Below, piece after piece: positions 27,404 through 35,954 of a stretch of 64,000 nucleotides of DNA. The notes under the pieces are model-generated. The model was given only the letters and a program-made list of their open reading frames with translations. It did not search any database and had not been told where the DNA came from. Positions within the stretch are counted from its first letter, which is position 1; each line of letters begins with the position of its first letter. A program made the position numbers and the translations under genes. Origin of the DNA: an uncultured Bacillota bacterium (lineage in GTDB: Bacteria > Bacillota > Clostridia > Peptostreptococcales > Anaerovoracaceae); NCBI GenBank assembly GCA_949287095.1, contig CASEFA010000006.1, positions 54,791-118,790 of the forward strand, read 5' to 3'.

Positions 27404-29197
27404 TTACTCGATGAGTCCGCTTTCCTTCAGCAGAATCTCGATATCGGTGCCTTTTACCTTTTTCAGGAGCAGCTTAAACATTTCCTTCTCCTTAAAGGAC
27501 AGAGGCGCCTCCCTAACAGGCTTCTTGTCGATTGCGTAGTAGCAGGCACGCAGCAGTTCCCGCACATCATACTTGCTGCCCCAGACCTCCGGTACGCCGC
27601 GGTCGATGTCCAGCAGGGTGTAGACTGACTCCATACCGGTACGCATGGAATATTCGGTGGTGAAGATGGTATCACGTGGAGTCTCGGCAAACTGGCCGAT
27701 GAAGGCGAAGTTCACTGCGCCATCGGGCACTACCTTTGGACGGTCGGACTCCTTACGGGGCTGGAAAAAAGCGTTGATATACGGCATAAAGCAGGTGGTG
27801 GTGTTGCAGGCATCGTGGGCCAGCGCATCGATCTTTTCGGTCGGTACACCGATGTGGTACAGCCACTCGCGGCAGACCTCCTCGCCGGTACAGTCACGCA
27901 TGGCCTTCTTTACATAGTTGCCTTCTCTGCCAGTATTCAGAGAATACAGCCATACAAGCACCATGTTCTTGTCCTGAGACTTGAACTGAGGCTGGCGGTT
28001 GATGGTCCAGGACAGATACCAGTTGTCCATGCTGTCCTTGACGGTGACAATGCCGCCGGTGGTCACCTTGCCGGAACGGGGATCACGCTTGCAGATGTTC
28101 ATAATATGCCGGATAATATCTTCGTTAGAAGTGGCTACGGTGGCGCTCATCCAGTTGGTGGCGTCCACATCGGAGCAGAATTTATCCGGATTGCCGAACT
28201 CGCCATGCTCCGCCTGCGCCGCAATAGCTTTCCACATATCCCACGACTCACCGGCGCCGTTCTTCACTTTGGACAGGTCGGGAGCATGGGTCTGGTCACC
28301 ATAGCAGGATGTATCGGTGCAGCAGCCGTTGGTAATGAACACCAGATCGTCCTCGATCAGGTCAATGGTCTGCTCCTTTCCGTCCCTGACGTACACGATC
28401 TGCCGGGCAACTTTCCTGTCGCCCTCGGTTTCGATGATGACATTCTTTATATCCATGCCGTACTCGATGTGCACGCCGTGAGACTCCAGATATTTCACCA
28501 GCGGCAGGATCATGCTTTCATACTGGTTGTACCTGGTGAAGCGCAGGGCGCTGAAATCAGGCAGACCGTCGATGTGATGGACATAACGACACAGATACCG
28601 TTTCATTTCCAGAGCGCTGGACCAGCGCTGGAATGCAAACATCGTCTGCCAGTAAAGCCAGAAGTTAGTGCTCCAGAAGGACTCAGGCAGCACATCGGAA
28701 ATCTTCTTGTCCTCCAGATCCTTTTCCGGCGTAAGGAACAGTTTGGACAGCGCCATGGCGGAGTCCTTATCCAGCTTGAACTGTTTGTCGGTGTGGGCAT
28801 CCTCGCCGCGATTCACACTTGCGCGGCATAGAGAGTAGTTGGGGTCGTGCTTGTTGAGCCAATAGTATTCATCCAGAACAGAGACGCCCGGTGTCTCGAT
28901 GGAAGGGACATCGCGGAAGGTATCCCACATGATTTCGAAATGGTTATCCATTTCACGGCCGCCCCGCATAAAGAAGCCCTTTGTGATATCCTTGCGGCCA
29001 TCGCAGCTGCCGCCTGCCAGATCCAGTTTTTCAAATACATGGATGTGCTCACCCTTCATCTGTCCGTCACGAACCAGATAAAAAGCCGCTGTCAGGCCGG
29101 CAAGGCCGGTGCCGATGATATAAGCCGATTTTTTATCCACATCCCTGGGCTTTTCGGGATGGGCAAATGATTCGTAAGTGCCAGCAGAATAATACAT
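27404..29197 (-). CDS. ohyA: Oleate hydratase (myosin-cross-reactive antigen family)
   Basis: An FAD enzyme that adds water to oleic acid, giving 10-hydroxystearate, usually to detoxify host unsaturated fatty acids. The 597-residue length matches the family (591 in S. aureus). GTGLAG at 29-34 is the dinucleotide-binding motif, FEKLDLAGG follows, and GGREM with E82 is the conserved catalytic/FAD loop. The gene is led by AAAGGAGG and its own promoter. Codons such as CTG, GGC and ACC look more frequent than in neighbouring core genes, and the adjacent regulator is broken, so recent acquisition is plausible. Confidence 0.95.
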   Translation of the reverse strand: MYYSAGTYESFAHPEKPRDVDKKSAYIIGTGLAGLTAAFYLVRDGQMKGEHIHVFEKLDLAGGSCDGRKDITKGFFMRGGREMDNHFEIMWDTFRDVPSIETPGVSVLDEYYWLNKHDPNYSLCRASVNRGEDAHTDKQFKLDKDSAMALSKLFLTPEKDLEDKKISDVLPESFWSTNFWLYWQTMFAFQRWSSALEMKRYLCRYVHHIDGLPDFSALRFTRYNQYESMILPLVKYLESHGVHIEYGMDIKNVIIETEGDRKVARQIVYVRDGKEQTIDLIEDDLVFITNGCCTDTSCYGDQTHAPDLSKVKNGAGESWDMWKAIAAQAEHGEFGNPDKFCSDVDATNWMSATVATSNEDIIRHIMNICKRDPRSGKVTTGGIVTVKDSMDNWYLSWTINRQPQFKSQDKNMVLVWLYSLNTGREGNYVKKAMRDCTGEEVCREWLYHIGVPTEKIDALAHDACNTTTCFMPYINAFFQPRKESDRPKVVPDGAVNFAFIGQFAETPRDTIFTTEYSMRTGMESVYTLLDIDRGVPEVWGSKYDVRELLRACYYAIDKKPVREAPLSFKEKEMFKLLLKKVKGTDIEILLKESGLIE

Positions 29198-29240
29198 AAC
29201 AAAACCTCCTTTTGATTTATGTTTTCATTTCGATGGTTTA

Positions 29241-29268
29241 ATTATAGCTTTTCCCGTCCGTCTTACAA
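29241..29268 (-). promoter_or_regulatory. Promoter of oleate hydratase
   Basis: On the minus strand TTGTAA (29268-29263) and TATAAT (29246-29241) are 16 bp apart, about 45 bases upstream of the ATG. A TetR operator would be expected here, but I see no convincing palindrome. Confidence 0.65.
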
Positions 29269-29270
29269 TA

Positions 29271-29310
29271 AACAGAAAAGGCTCCATGATAAGACTTTTA
29301 TCACGGAGCC
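29271..29310 (-). terminator. Terminator of the TetR remnant
   Basis: GGCTCCATGATAA (29280-29292) pairs with TTATCACGGAGCC (29298-29310), 13 bp with one mismatch, loop of 5. The T-rich tail CTTTTCTGTTT lies on the minus-strand side, so it ends minus-strand transcripts from the regulator before the ohyA promoter. Confidence 0.75.
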
Positions 29311-29353
29311 GCAAAGTGTAAAAAATATAATCAGATTCGCAGAAATGATGAAA

Positions 29354-29812
29354 TCAGTATTGGAAACGGGAGAGCGATGCTGACACGGAGCCTTTGATGA
29401 GCCTGGCAAGCCTGTCAACTATCTGCTCCGGGTCCTCCCGCATATCGTCTTTGATCCAGTCGAGCATCAGCCCGATAAAAATGTATGAATAGATTCGGGC
29501 GATAAATTGCTTGTCCTCGTCACGGACCCTTATTTCACCGACTTCTTCATCGATGACATCCAGCAAAAGCCGGTCAACAAGAGGCTGCAGATATTTTTCA
29601 ACCTGTTCGCCGTGGACGCAGCGGTAAACATTCAAAATAAATGGCTTGTTATCATGTACTGCCTCGAAAATCTGTAAAAATCCCTGCTGCCATGTTTCAT
29701 AAGTCTTTTTCTCATCCAGTGCTCTCCTGGCGTCTTCAAGGCTTGCTTCGTTACCTGTGACACAGTAGCTTGCTCCTTCCTTACATGATTGGCCTCTTTC
29801 CCAAGTGTGGGG
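29354..29812 (-). pseudogene. TetR family regulator lacking its DNA-binding domain
   Basis: The open frame from about 29812 down to 29354 encodes the C-terminal ligand domain of a TetR (DhaS/TetR_C_8-like) regulator: DEKKTYETWQQGFLQIFEAV, HGEQVEKYLQPL and FIGLMLDWIKDDM. The usual N-terminal helix-turn-helix (about 60 residues) is missing; the frame is closed by a stop at 29813-29815 and neither strand upstream encodes an HTH. No ribosome site precedes its possible TTG start at 29635. Full-length relatives often control oleate hydratase from this position, so control of ohyA has probably been lost. Confidence 0.75.
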
Positions 29813-29933
29813 TCAGTTCGTTTTAACTCCGTATTTTACAGGATTAAAGAGGAAAACGCAAGCTCCGCCGGAATGGAAATACAGGCAGACAGGCAGGGTG
29901 AAGCCGGATTTTAGTGCGAAAGAAGGGATTTCG

Positions 29934-29942
29934 TGGTATAAT
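29934..29942 (+). promoter_or_regulatory. Extended -10 promoter of the GTPase-NYN gene
   Basis: TGGTATAAT at 29934-29942 is a full extended -10. No good -35 is seen at the right distance, which is tolerated for extended -10 promoters. The start codon is 27 bases further on. Confidence 0.55.
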
Positions 29943-29968
29943 TAAGAAAACTCATCGGGAGATAAGCT

Positions 29969-32575
29969 ATGAATAGCCGTTATATAACCTTAGGCCTTTT
30001 TGCCCACGTGGATGCTGGTAAGACGACTTTGTCGGAGAGCATCCTTCATCTCGCCGGGGTCATCGACAGAGCCGGCAGGGTGGACAAGCGGGACGCCTAC
30101 CTGGACAACAATGAAATAGAGCGGCAGCGGGGTATCACCGTATTTTCAAAGCAGGCTGTTTTCGAAAGAGACGGTCTGTTTTTCACGCTTTTGGATACTC
30201 CGGGCCATGCCGACCTTTCTGCGGAAAGCGAAAGAACTCTCGATGTACTTGACTGCGCCGTTCTCATAGTTTCGGCTTCGGACGGCGTCAACGCGAGGAC
30301 GCGTTTTTTCTTTAATCTGCTGGCGGAAAGGGATATCCCGACTTTTATATTTGTGAACAAGATGGATCAGGCGGGAGCAGACAGGGACGCTCTCATGGGT
30401 GAACTTAACAGTTCATTTGGTACTGGCGCCGTTGATTTCTCAAAAGGCCTGAGCCCGGAAACGGCGGAGATTGCGGCGGGCGAGGACGAAGCGGCGCTGG
30501 AATATTTTCTTGAGCACGGGGACCTTGAAAAGAGCGATTACAGAAGGCTTATAGCCGAAAGAAAGATTTTCCCCGTTTTCTTCGGGTCGGCCCTTAAGGA
30601 AGAGGGTGTTGAAGAGCTGCTGCAGGCTTTGTCGGAGTTTCCTCAGTCAAAGACTTATCACAGGGTCTTCGGCGCACTCGTGTACAAAATCAGCAGGGAC
30701 TCAAAGGGAACGAGGCTTACCCACCTTAAGATTACAGGAGGCAGCCTCAGGGTCAAAGACCTGCTGGGCGCCGAAAAGGTAAACGAAATCAGGCTTTACT
30801 CGGGAGAAAATTACAGGAACCTTGACGAAGGAAAGGCAGGGCAGGTGATAGCCGTTACAGGCCCCGTGAAGACCTACTGCGGACAGGGGTTCGGAATAGA
30901 GGGGATCGGCGCGCTGTGCGCGGATACCGGTGAAAAGTCTCCTGTAACATATACCATCGTATACGATGATGATACTGACGATTTCGCCGCTCTTGCCAGA
31001 ATGCGGGAGCTTGACGAAGAGATACCCGAGCTTTCCGTAGAGTGGAACGAGGAAAGCGGAGAGATCAGAGCGGGAATCACGGGAACCGTTCAGATGGAAA
31101 TCATCCAGAGGATTGCCCGGGACAGGTGGAGGTGGAATATCAGCTTTTCAGGAAGAAGGGTTGAATACCTTGAAACACTGACAGAACCCGTTATCGGGGC
31201 CGGACACTTTGAGCCTTTAAGGCATTACGCCGAAGTCCACCTTCTGGTGGAGCCCGCTGAAAGAGGACGGGGCATAATTCTCGATTCCGCATGCCCTGCT
31301 GACGTTCTTTCGGAAAACTATCAGAAGCAGATTCTGTCCGTTCTGGCGGGAGAAACCCTAAGAGGCGTACTTACCGATTCCCCGCTTACGGACGTTAAAA
31401 TTACCCTTTTGGGCGGCAGGTCGCACCTTAAGCATACGGAAGGCGGCGATTTCAGGCAGGCGGCCTTAAGGGCCCTGAGGCAGGCTTTGAGAAAAGGGGA
31501 ATCGGTTCTCCTCGAGCCGACTTTTGAATTCAGGATAGAGGTTCCCGAAACCGCTTCGGGCAGGGTTATGGCTGACATTACCAAAATGGGCGGAACCTGC
31601 GAACCTTCGGAGGCCGGCGGCGGAAGATTCGCCGTTACGGGAAACGTTCCCGCTTCCGAAATAGGCGGATACGATGTGGAGCTTGCAAGCTTTACGTCGG
31701 GAGAGGGTAATATGGCGCTTCGGGAAGGCCCGTACACCCTTTGTCACAACAGCGAAGAGGTAATAGAAAAGGCAGCCTATGACCCTGACAGGGATATTTC
31801 AAATACCGGAGATTCCGTGTTCTGCAGCCATGGCGCTGGAGTCAACGTGCCGTGGAATGAATCGGACGAAAAAATGCACATGCGCTTTTCTCTCGATGAA
31901 ATCTTCGGAAAGGCCGGCGGCGGAGAGGATGAGGAGATTTCCTTCAACTACACTTTCCGGGAGAGAGAAAAGCAGTACGATCCGGCCGAGCTTGAGAGAA
32001 TTTTTTCCATGAATCAGCCGGCAAACAGAAATTTGAAAAAGGACAGAAAGCCGGCAGGATATAAGAGCAGAAAGATTATAAAATCGGATTCCGGCTACAG
32101 AGGAAAGTCAACGGGAATCAACAACGCTTCTTCCGAGGAGATTCTCATAGTGGACGGGTACAACGCCATATTTGCCTGGAACGAGCTTAAGGAGCTGGCC
32201 GCAGAAGACCTTGGAGCCGCAAGGGAGAAGCTTCTCGAGGCTCTCGCAAATTATGGGACATATCTGGGCAGAAAAATACTGGTGATTTTTGACGCGTACA
32301 GAAGACCGAGAGGCGTTGAAATATCCGAAAGCAGACCGGGCGTCACAGTCATCTATACCAGGGAAGACGAGACGGCTGACCAGTTCATAGAGCGGACGGT
32401 TCTCGAAAACGCCGACAAAATGCGCATAACCGTTGCGACCTCCGATAAACTGGAGCAGATGGCCGTGTTCGGTCAGGGAGCCATGAGAATGTCCTCGAGA
32501 GAGCTTATCGCTGACATCGAAAGTCGCAACCGGGAAATCAGAGCCGCCCTTGAGCGAATCCGGGGAATGAGTTAG
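29969..32575 (+). CDS. Tet(M)/EF-G-like ribosomal GTPase fused to a Rae1/YacP-type NYN endonuclease domain
   Basis: An 868-residue protein with two parts. Residues 1-640 follow EF-G and the ribosomal protection proteins: AHVDAGKTT at 12-20 (G1), RGITVFS (switch I), DTPGHAD (G3), NKMD (G4), then domains II to V. A Lys-rich linker (about 640-720) leads to residues 725-868, a PIN-like NYN domain starting ILIVDGYNAIF with D729, followed by VIFDAYRRPRG and EDETADQFIE. That C-terminal part resembles B. subtilis Rae1/YacP, an endonuclease that cuts mRNA in the ribosomal A site. I infer a factor that docks at the A site and cleaves or surveys mRNA. A tetracycline-resistance role cannot be assumed. 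It has its own promoter; Fic follows. Confidence 0.88.
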   Translation: MNSRYITLGLFAHVDAGKTTLSESILHLAGVIDRAGRVDKRDAYLDNNEIERQRGITVFSKQAVFERDGLFFTLLDTPGHADLSAESERTLDVLDCAVLIVSASDGVNARTRFFFNLLAERDIPTFIFVNKMDQAGADRDALMGELNSSFGTGAVDFSKGLSPETAEIAAGEDEAALEYFLEHGDLEKSDYRRLIAERKIFPVFFGSALKEEGVEELLQALSEFPQSKTYHRVFGALVYKISRDSKGTRLTHLKITGGSLRVKDLLGAEKVNEIRLYSGENYRNLDEGKAGQVIAVTGPVKTYCGQGFGIEGIGALCADTGEKSPVTYTIVYDDDTDDFAALARMRELDEEIPELSVEWNEESGEIRAGITGTVQMEIIQRIARDRWRWNISFSGRRVEYLETLTEPVIGAGHFEPLRHYAEVHLLVEPAERGRGIILDSACPADVLSENYQKQILSVLAGETLRGVLTDSPLTDVKITLLGGRSHLKHTEGGDFRQAALRALRQALRKGESVLLEPTFEFRIEVPETASGRVMADITKMGGTCEPSEAGGGRFAVTGNVPASEIGGYDVELASFTSGEGNMALREGPYTLCHNSEEVIEKAAYDPDRDISNTGDSVFCSHGAGVNVPWNESDEKMHMRFSLDEIFGKAGGGEDEEISFNYTFREREKQYDPAELERIFSMNQPANRNLKKDRKPAGYKSRKIIKSDSGYRGKSTGINNASSEEILIVDGYNAIFAWNELKELAAEDLGAAREKLLEALANYGTYLGRKILVIFDAYRRPRGVEISESRPGVTVIYTREDETADQFIERTVLENADKMRITVATSDKLEQMAVFGQGAMRMSSRELIADIESRNREIRAALERIRGMS

Positions 32576-32635
32576 TTGACCTTTTTCCCGATATAATGTA
32601 CAGTAATGTAGAATACTTTAATTGGAGCGAATAAG

Positions 32636-33367
32636 ATGAATTATGAGGCCCTTTTAGAAAAAAAAGAAAAACTTTGCAGAATTACAGACAGCATTCCTGC
32701 TGAAGCACTGGAGAGCTTTGAAAAGAGTTTTAATGCAGAGTATGCGCACAATTCTACTGCCATAGAGGGGAATACTCTTACGCTCCTTCAGACAAAGGCT
32801 GTTATTGAAGACGGTATTTCTGTCGGAGGTAAATCTCTACGCGAGATATATGAAGTTGCAAATCATGCAAGGGCTTTTGAATTTGTCAAAAAATGTGTCA
32901 AAGACGGAAGGCCCCTTGATGAGCCCGTTGTTAAAGATATTCATTCCATCCTGATGGAAAACATTCTTACCGGCGGAATATATCGAAACGTGGAAGTGCG
33001 TATTTCCGGAGCCGGATTCAAACCGCCTGCTCCCGGTGAAATGTATATTCAGATAAAAAATTTCTATATAGATTTAAACTGCAGGAAAGACCTGAACGCC
33101 GTTGAGCTGGCCGCATGGACTCATGCGGAGTTTGTGAGAATTCATCCTTTCGTTGACGGCAACGGTAGAACATCACGGATGCTTATGAATTATCAGCTGA
33201 TGTCGGCAGGCTTTCTTCCTGTATCAATCGCAAAAGAGAACAGGCTTGAGTATTACGACGCACTTGAAGCGTACGGTACGAAAGGTAATCTCCAACCTTT
33301 TGCCGATATGATTGGAACTCTTGAAGAAAAACGCCTTGATGAGTATCTTTCAATAAAGGGAGATTAG
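32636..33367 (+). CDS. Fic family protein with N-terminal inhibitory motif
   Basis: Fic proteins usually transfer AMP from ATP to a hydroxyl on a target protein. The active loop HPFVDGNGRTSR starts at H170 and is complete. S40-TAI-E44-G45 matches the inhibitory (S/T)xxxE(G/N) helix placed before the Fic core, which makes this a class II, self-inhibited enzyme with E44 expected to block ATP binding. Length is 243 residues, with no extra DNA-binding domain. ATG 32636 has GGAG upstream; a TATAAT at 32592-32597 could be its -10. The gene sits 60 bases behind the GTPase-NYN gene and just ahead of asp23; its target is unknown. Confidence 0.9.
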   Translation: MNYEALLEKKEKLCRITDSIPAEALESFEKSFNAEYAHNSTAIEGNTLTLLQTKAVIEDGISVGGKSLREIYEVANHARAFEFVKKCVKDGRPLDEPVVKDIHSILMENILTGGIYRNVEVRISGAGFKPPAPGEMYIQIKNFYIDLNCRKDLNAVELAAWTHAEFVRIHPFVDGNGRTSRMLMNYQLMSAGFLPVSIAKENRLEYYDALEAYGTKGNLQPFADMIGTLEEKRLDEYLSIKGD

Positions 33368-33370
33368 CAT

Positions 33371-33736
33371 ATGGACATTAAAAATAACGAAAAGTCATTT
33401 CATATAGCCGCTTCCGAAGATGAAATAGCAGCCTGCGCTGCAAACGCAGCGAGAAGCGTTTCGGGTGTTGCGGAAATATATACCGGTTTTTCCGGCAGCA
33501 TTACCAACCTTTTGGGAATGGAGCCCTCCGAAGGGCAGGGGGTAAAGGTAGGCACAAAGGACGGAGAACTTACGATTGACGTGTCCATAATAGCGGAATA
33601 CGGTGTTCGCATACCGCAGCTGGCATGGGAAATACAGAAGACCGTAATAGATGAGATAAAAGAGTTCGCAGGTGTATCTCCTGCGGAAGTAAACATACAT
33701 GTACAGGGCGTCGTTGCGCCCGGAGAGGATAAATGA
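33371..33736 (+). CDS. Asp23/Gls24 family envelope stress protein (YqhY-like)
   Basis: A 121-residue Asp23/DUF322 protein. The family core is seen in FHIAASEDEIAACAANAARSVSGVAEI, DVSIIAEYGVRIPQLAWEIQKTV and VNIHVQGV. As in B. subtilis, where yqhY lies before nusB, the gene directly precedes nusB and overlaps it by 4 bases. YqhY-type members are tied to lipid synthesis or envelope balance, but the molecular role is unclear. Confidence 0.88.
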   Translation: MDIKNNEKSFHIAASEDEIAACAANAARSVSGVAEIYTGFSGSITNLLGMEPSEGQGVKVGTKDGELTIDVSIIAEYGVRIPQLAWEIQKTVIDEIKEFAGVSPAEVNIHVQGVVAPGEDK

Positions 33737-34155
33737 TGACGAGAAAAGAAGCGAGAGAATTTATGATGCAGGTGTTCTTCCAGATGGACGCCGGCGGCAG
33801 CTTTGATGTTGATGACAAGGCTAAGTATTTTTCCGGTTTTACCGACAAGGGCCAGGAGAAATACTGCTCTGAAATGTTTTCCGTTATGTGCAATAAAAAA
33901 GACGAGATTGACAGGCTTATCACCGAAAATATGCGCGGCTGGACTCTTTCCAGAATGCCTAAAACAGACCTTGCGGTGCTGAGAGTTGCAGTCTGCGAAA
34001 TGGCTTACATGAAGGGAATCCCGGCTACCGTTTCCATAAACGAAGCCGTGGAGCTCTCTAAGAGATACGGCACCGAGGAATCCCATTCCTACGTAAACGG
34101 AATCCTTGCCGGCGTGTACAAAGAGCTTGAAAAGCAGGAAGCCGAAGAACAGTAA
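33733..34155 (+). CDS. nusB: Transcription antitermination factor NusB
   Basis: NusB binds boxA RNA with S10 and supports rRNA antitermination. The 140-residue all-helical protein shows the family patterns REFMMQVFFQMD at the start and MPKTDLAVLRVAVCEMAYMKGIPATVSINEAVELSKRYG near the end. It overlaps asp23 by 4 bases (ATGA), so the two are translationally coupled. An inverted repeat follows 10 bases after the stop. Confidence 0.95.
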   Translation: MMTRKEAREFMMQVFFQMDAGGSFDVDDKAKYFSGFTDKGQEKYCSEMFSVMCNKKDEIDRLITENMRGWTLSRMPKTDLAVLRVAVCEMAYMKGIPATVSINEAVELSKRYGTEESHSYVNGILAGVYKELEKQEAEEQ

Positions 34156-34165
34156 AAGGCGAGAT

Positions 34166-34202
34166 ACCTGTTTACCAGCCGGAAGCCGGTCGTAAGACAG
34201 GT
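34166..34202 (+). terminator. Hairpin behind nusB, possible terminator
   Basis: ACCTGTTTAC (34166-34175) pairs with GTAAGACAGGT (34192-34202) with one bulged base, and CCGG/CCGG pairs inside. The tail AACTTATTTTG is only moderately T-rich, so termination may be partial. Confidence 0.5.
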
Positions 34203-34285
34203 AACTTATTTTGATTAAAAGGCCTGCCGAAGAGGCGACGAACTTTTATATTAACCGGCAGCCTGTCGGAAAGCGATTAACTGAT

Positions 34286-35335
34286 ATGAAACCAAAATGC
34301 GCATTAGGCATAGACACGAGCAATTATAAAACGTCTGTAGCTGCGGTCACCGAATCCGGAAAAATCGTCAGCGACAGACGAATTTTTCTTAACGTAAAGG
34401 AAGGAGCTTTAGGTCTCAGACAGTCGGAAGCTCTTTTTCAGCATACCGTCAATCTGCCCGGTTTACTGGAGGAAGTTATAGGTGATGTGCGGACTGCAGG
34501 CTGCCAGCTTGGCATCGTAGCAGCCTCCGCCGCGCCCCGCCCTCAGGCGGGGTCGTACATGCCGGCGTTTCTCGCCGGCATGGGCGCCGGCCGCGCAGCG
34601 GCCGCGGCGGCGGGCTGTCCGTACGTGGAATTTTCCCACCAGGAAGGCCACATTATGGCGGTAAAATTCTATTCGTCCCTTTCGGGGGCTCCCGCGCACA
34701 TTTCCATGCACCTTTCGGGTGGCACCACCGAACTTTTATATGTGAAGGACAATATTTGCGCAGGGTCATACGCCGGTACAGACTTTGTCCCACCTATGGA
34801 TATTGAAATCTGCGGCGGATCATTGGACATTTCCTTCGGACAGCTTCTTGACAGAGCAGGACAGAAAATGGGCTTCGACTTTCCTGCAGGAGAGAGAATT
34901 GACAGGCTCGCTCTCGAATATGCAGATAGCGAACGCTTACGTACTTCAGGAAGCGAAGCCATCAGACTTCCGGCCATTAAGGTCATTGACGGCCGGATAA
35001 ACCTCTCTGGAATTGAAACCGCCGTGAAAAAGGCCGTTGATGCAGGCTGCGACCACGGTGAGCTGTCATTTAAGCTTATGGAGGCTGTTTCAAAAGCCAT
35101 AATCCGTATGTCGGAATACGGATGCAGAAAGTACAGCGTTAAAGACGCGCTCCTTGCAGGCGGAGTAGCGTCAAGCGCATATTTGAGGAGAACCGCAGAA
35201 TCGTATATGAAAGTAGGGCGCGCAGACAGTGACGGCCAAGGGATAAACATCGTCTTCGGTAAACCTGAGCTTTCGTCCGATAACGCCGTAGGAACGGCAC
35301 TTCTCGGAGCGATGCGGCTTAACGGCAGAGTTTAG
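34286..35335 (+). CDS. Kae1/TsaD-like domain protein (M22 glycoprotease family paralogue)
   Basis: A 349-residue ASKHA-fold protein related to TsaD. ALGIDTSNYKTSVA opens it, SHQEGH at 117-122 gives the metal-binding H118 and H122 (HxEGH), and HLSGGTTELLYV and ALLAGGVASSAYLR are nucleotide-binding loops. TsaD makes the t6A tRNA modification, but this version is divergent, and in Clostridia a second paralogue is found near xseA beside a true TsaD elsewhere. Function is therefore open. ATG 34286 is chosen because the protein then starts at the family core; the upstream TTG extension to 34211 is Lys/Arg-rich and unsupported. Local GC is raised around 34530-34620. Confidence 0.8.
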   Translation: MKPKCALGIDTSNYKTSVAAVTESGKIVSDRRIFLNVKEGALGLRQSEALFQHTVNLPGLLEEVIGDVRTAGCQLGIVAASAAPRPQAGSYMPAFLAGMGAGRAAAAAAGCPYVEFSHQEGHIMAVKFYSSLSGAPAHISMHLSGGTTELLYVKDNICAGSYAGTDFVPPMDIEICGGSLDISFGQLLDRAGQKMGFDFPAGERIDRLALEYADSERLRTSGSEAIRLPAIKVIDGRINLSGIETAVKKAVDAGCDHGELSFKLMEAVSKAIIRMSEYGCRKYSVKDALLAGGVASSAYLRRTAESYMKVGRADSDGQGINIVFGKPELSSDNAVGTALLGAMRLNGRV

Positions 35336-35339
35336 GTAA

Positions 35340-35361
35340 AACGCATTATCTGCTTTGCGTT
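35340..35361 (+). terminator. Weak hairpin behind the Kae1-like gene
   Basis: AACGCA (35340-35345) pairs with TGCGTT (35356-35361), followed by CTTAAATTTCTTT. This is a short stem with a broken T-run, so only a possible terminator. The rest of the 121-base gap is AT-rich with no clear promoter. Confidence 0.35.
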
Positions 35362-35456
35362 CTTAAATTTCTTTAGCTATTTCAGAGTTTCTTCCAAATT
35401 ATACTTTAAAGCAGAATTTAACCTAACCTTGAATTACTTACAGGAGGACAATCTTA

Positions 35457-35933
35457 GTGGAACTGTGGGATGCTTATGATAAGGATTTAAATATTGTAAA
35501 CGATATTTCCTTAGTTAAGGGGAAACCTATACCGGAAGGTCTCTTTCATTTAGTCTGTGATATTCTCGTTAAGCATATCGACGGAACCTATCTATTAATG
35601 CAACGTGATACGAAAAAAAGCTACGGTGGTATGTGGGAAGCGACCGCCGGAGGATCAGCTTTACGGGGAGAAACATCTTTAGACTGTGCCTTCAGAGAGC
35701 TGTACGAAGAAACAGGCATTAAAGCAGATAAATTAGAGGAAATCGGACGAGACTCTGATAGTAACACGATATACGTGGAGTTTTTGTGTGTGACTGATTG
35801 TGAAAAGGACAGCATTAAATTACAGCCGGGTGAAACCATCGCATATAAATGGGTCAGCAGAAGCGAGCTACTGTCGTTAAATGCAGAGAACCTGATAACT
35901 GAGCGTATGCCGAAACAGTTGTTGAAACTATAG
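35457..35933 (+). CDS. Nudix hydrolase
   Basis: A 158-residue Nudix hydrolase, which removes a nucleoside or related moiety from a diphosphate. The Nudix box is complete: G66, E72, then R80-E81-L82-Y83-E84-E85-T86-G87. The N-terminal ELWDAYDKDLNIV resembles the subfamily that includes IPP isomerase-like and YfcD-like proteins. GTG 35457 has AGGAGG at 35442-35447. It opens a compact cassette with two kinases and acetyltransferases, which suggests nucleotide or small-molecule metabolism. Codons are more AT-rich than in the flanking core genes. Confidence 0.88.
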   Translation: MELWDAYDKDLNIVNDISLVKGKPIPEGLFHLVCDILVKHIDGTYLLMQRDTKKSYGGMWEATAGGSALRGETSLDCAFRELYEETGIKADKLEEIGRDSDSNTIYVEFLCVTDCEKDSIKLQPGETIAYKWVSRSELLSLNAENLITERMPKQLLKL

Positions 35934-35954
35934 TGCAAATTAATACAAAGAGAT

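Noticed and set aside
27815..28831. A 338-codon plus-strand frame within oleate hydratase.
   Set aside because: It is antisense to a well-supported enzyme gene; no recognisable domain.
29969..32575. Calling this gene a tetracycline-resistance determinant.
   Set aside because: The domain V end and the fused NYN domain differ from Tet(M)/(O)/(W), and sequence alone does not support drug protection. I kept it as a GTPase-NYN fusion.
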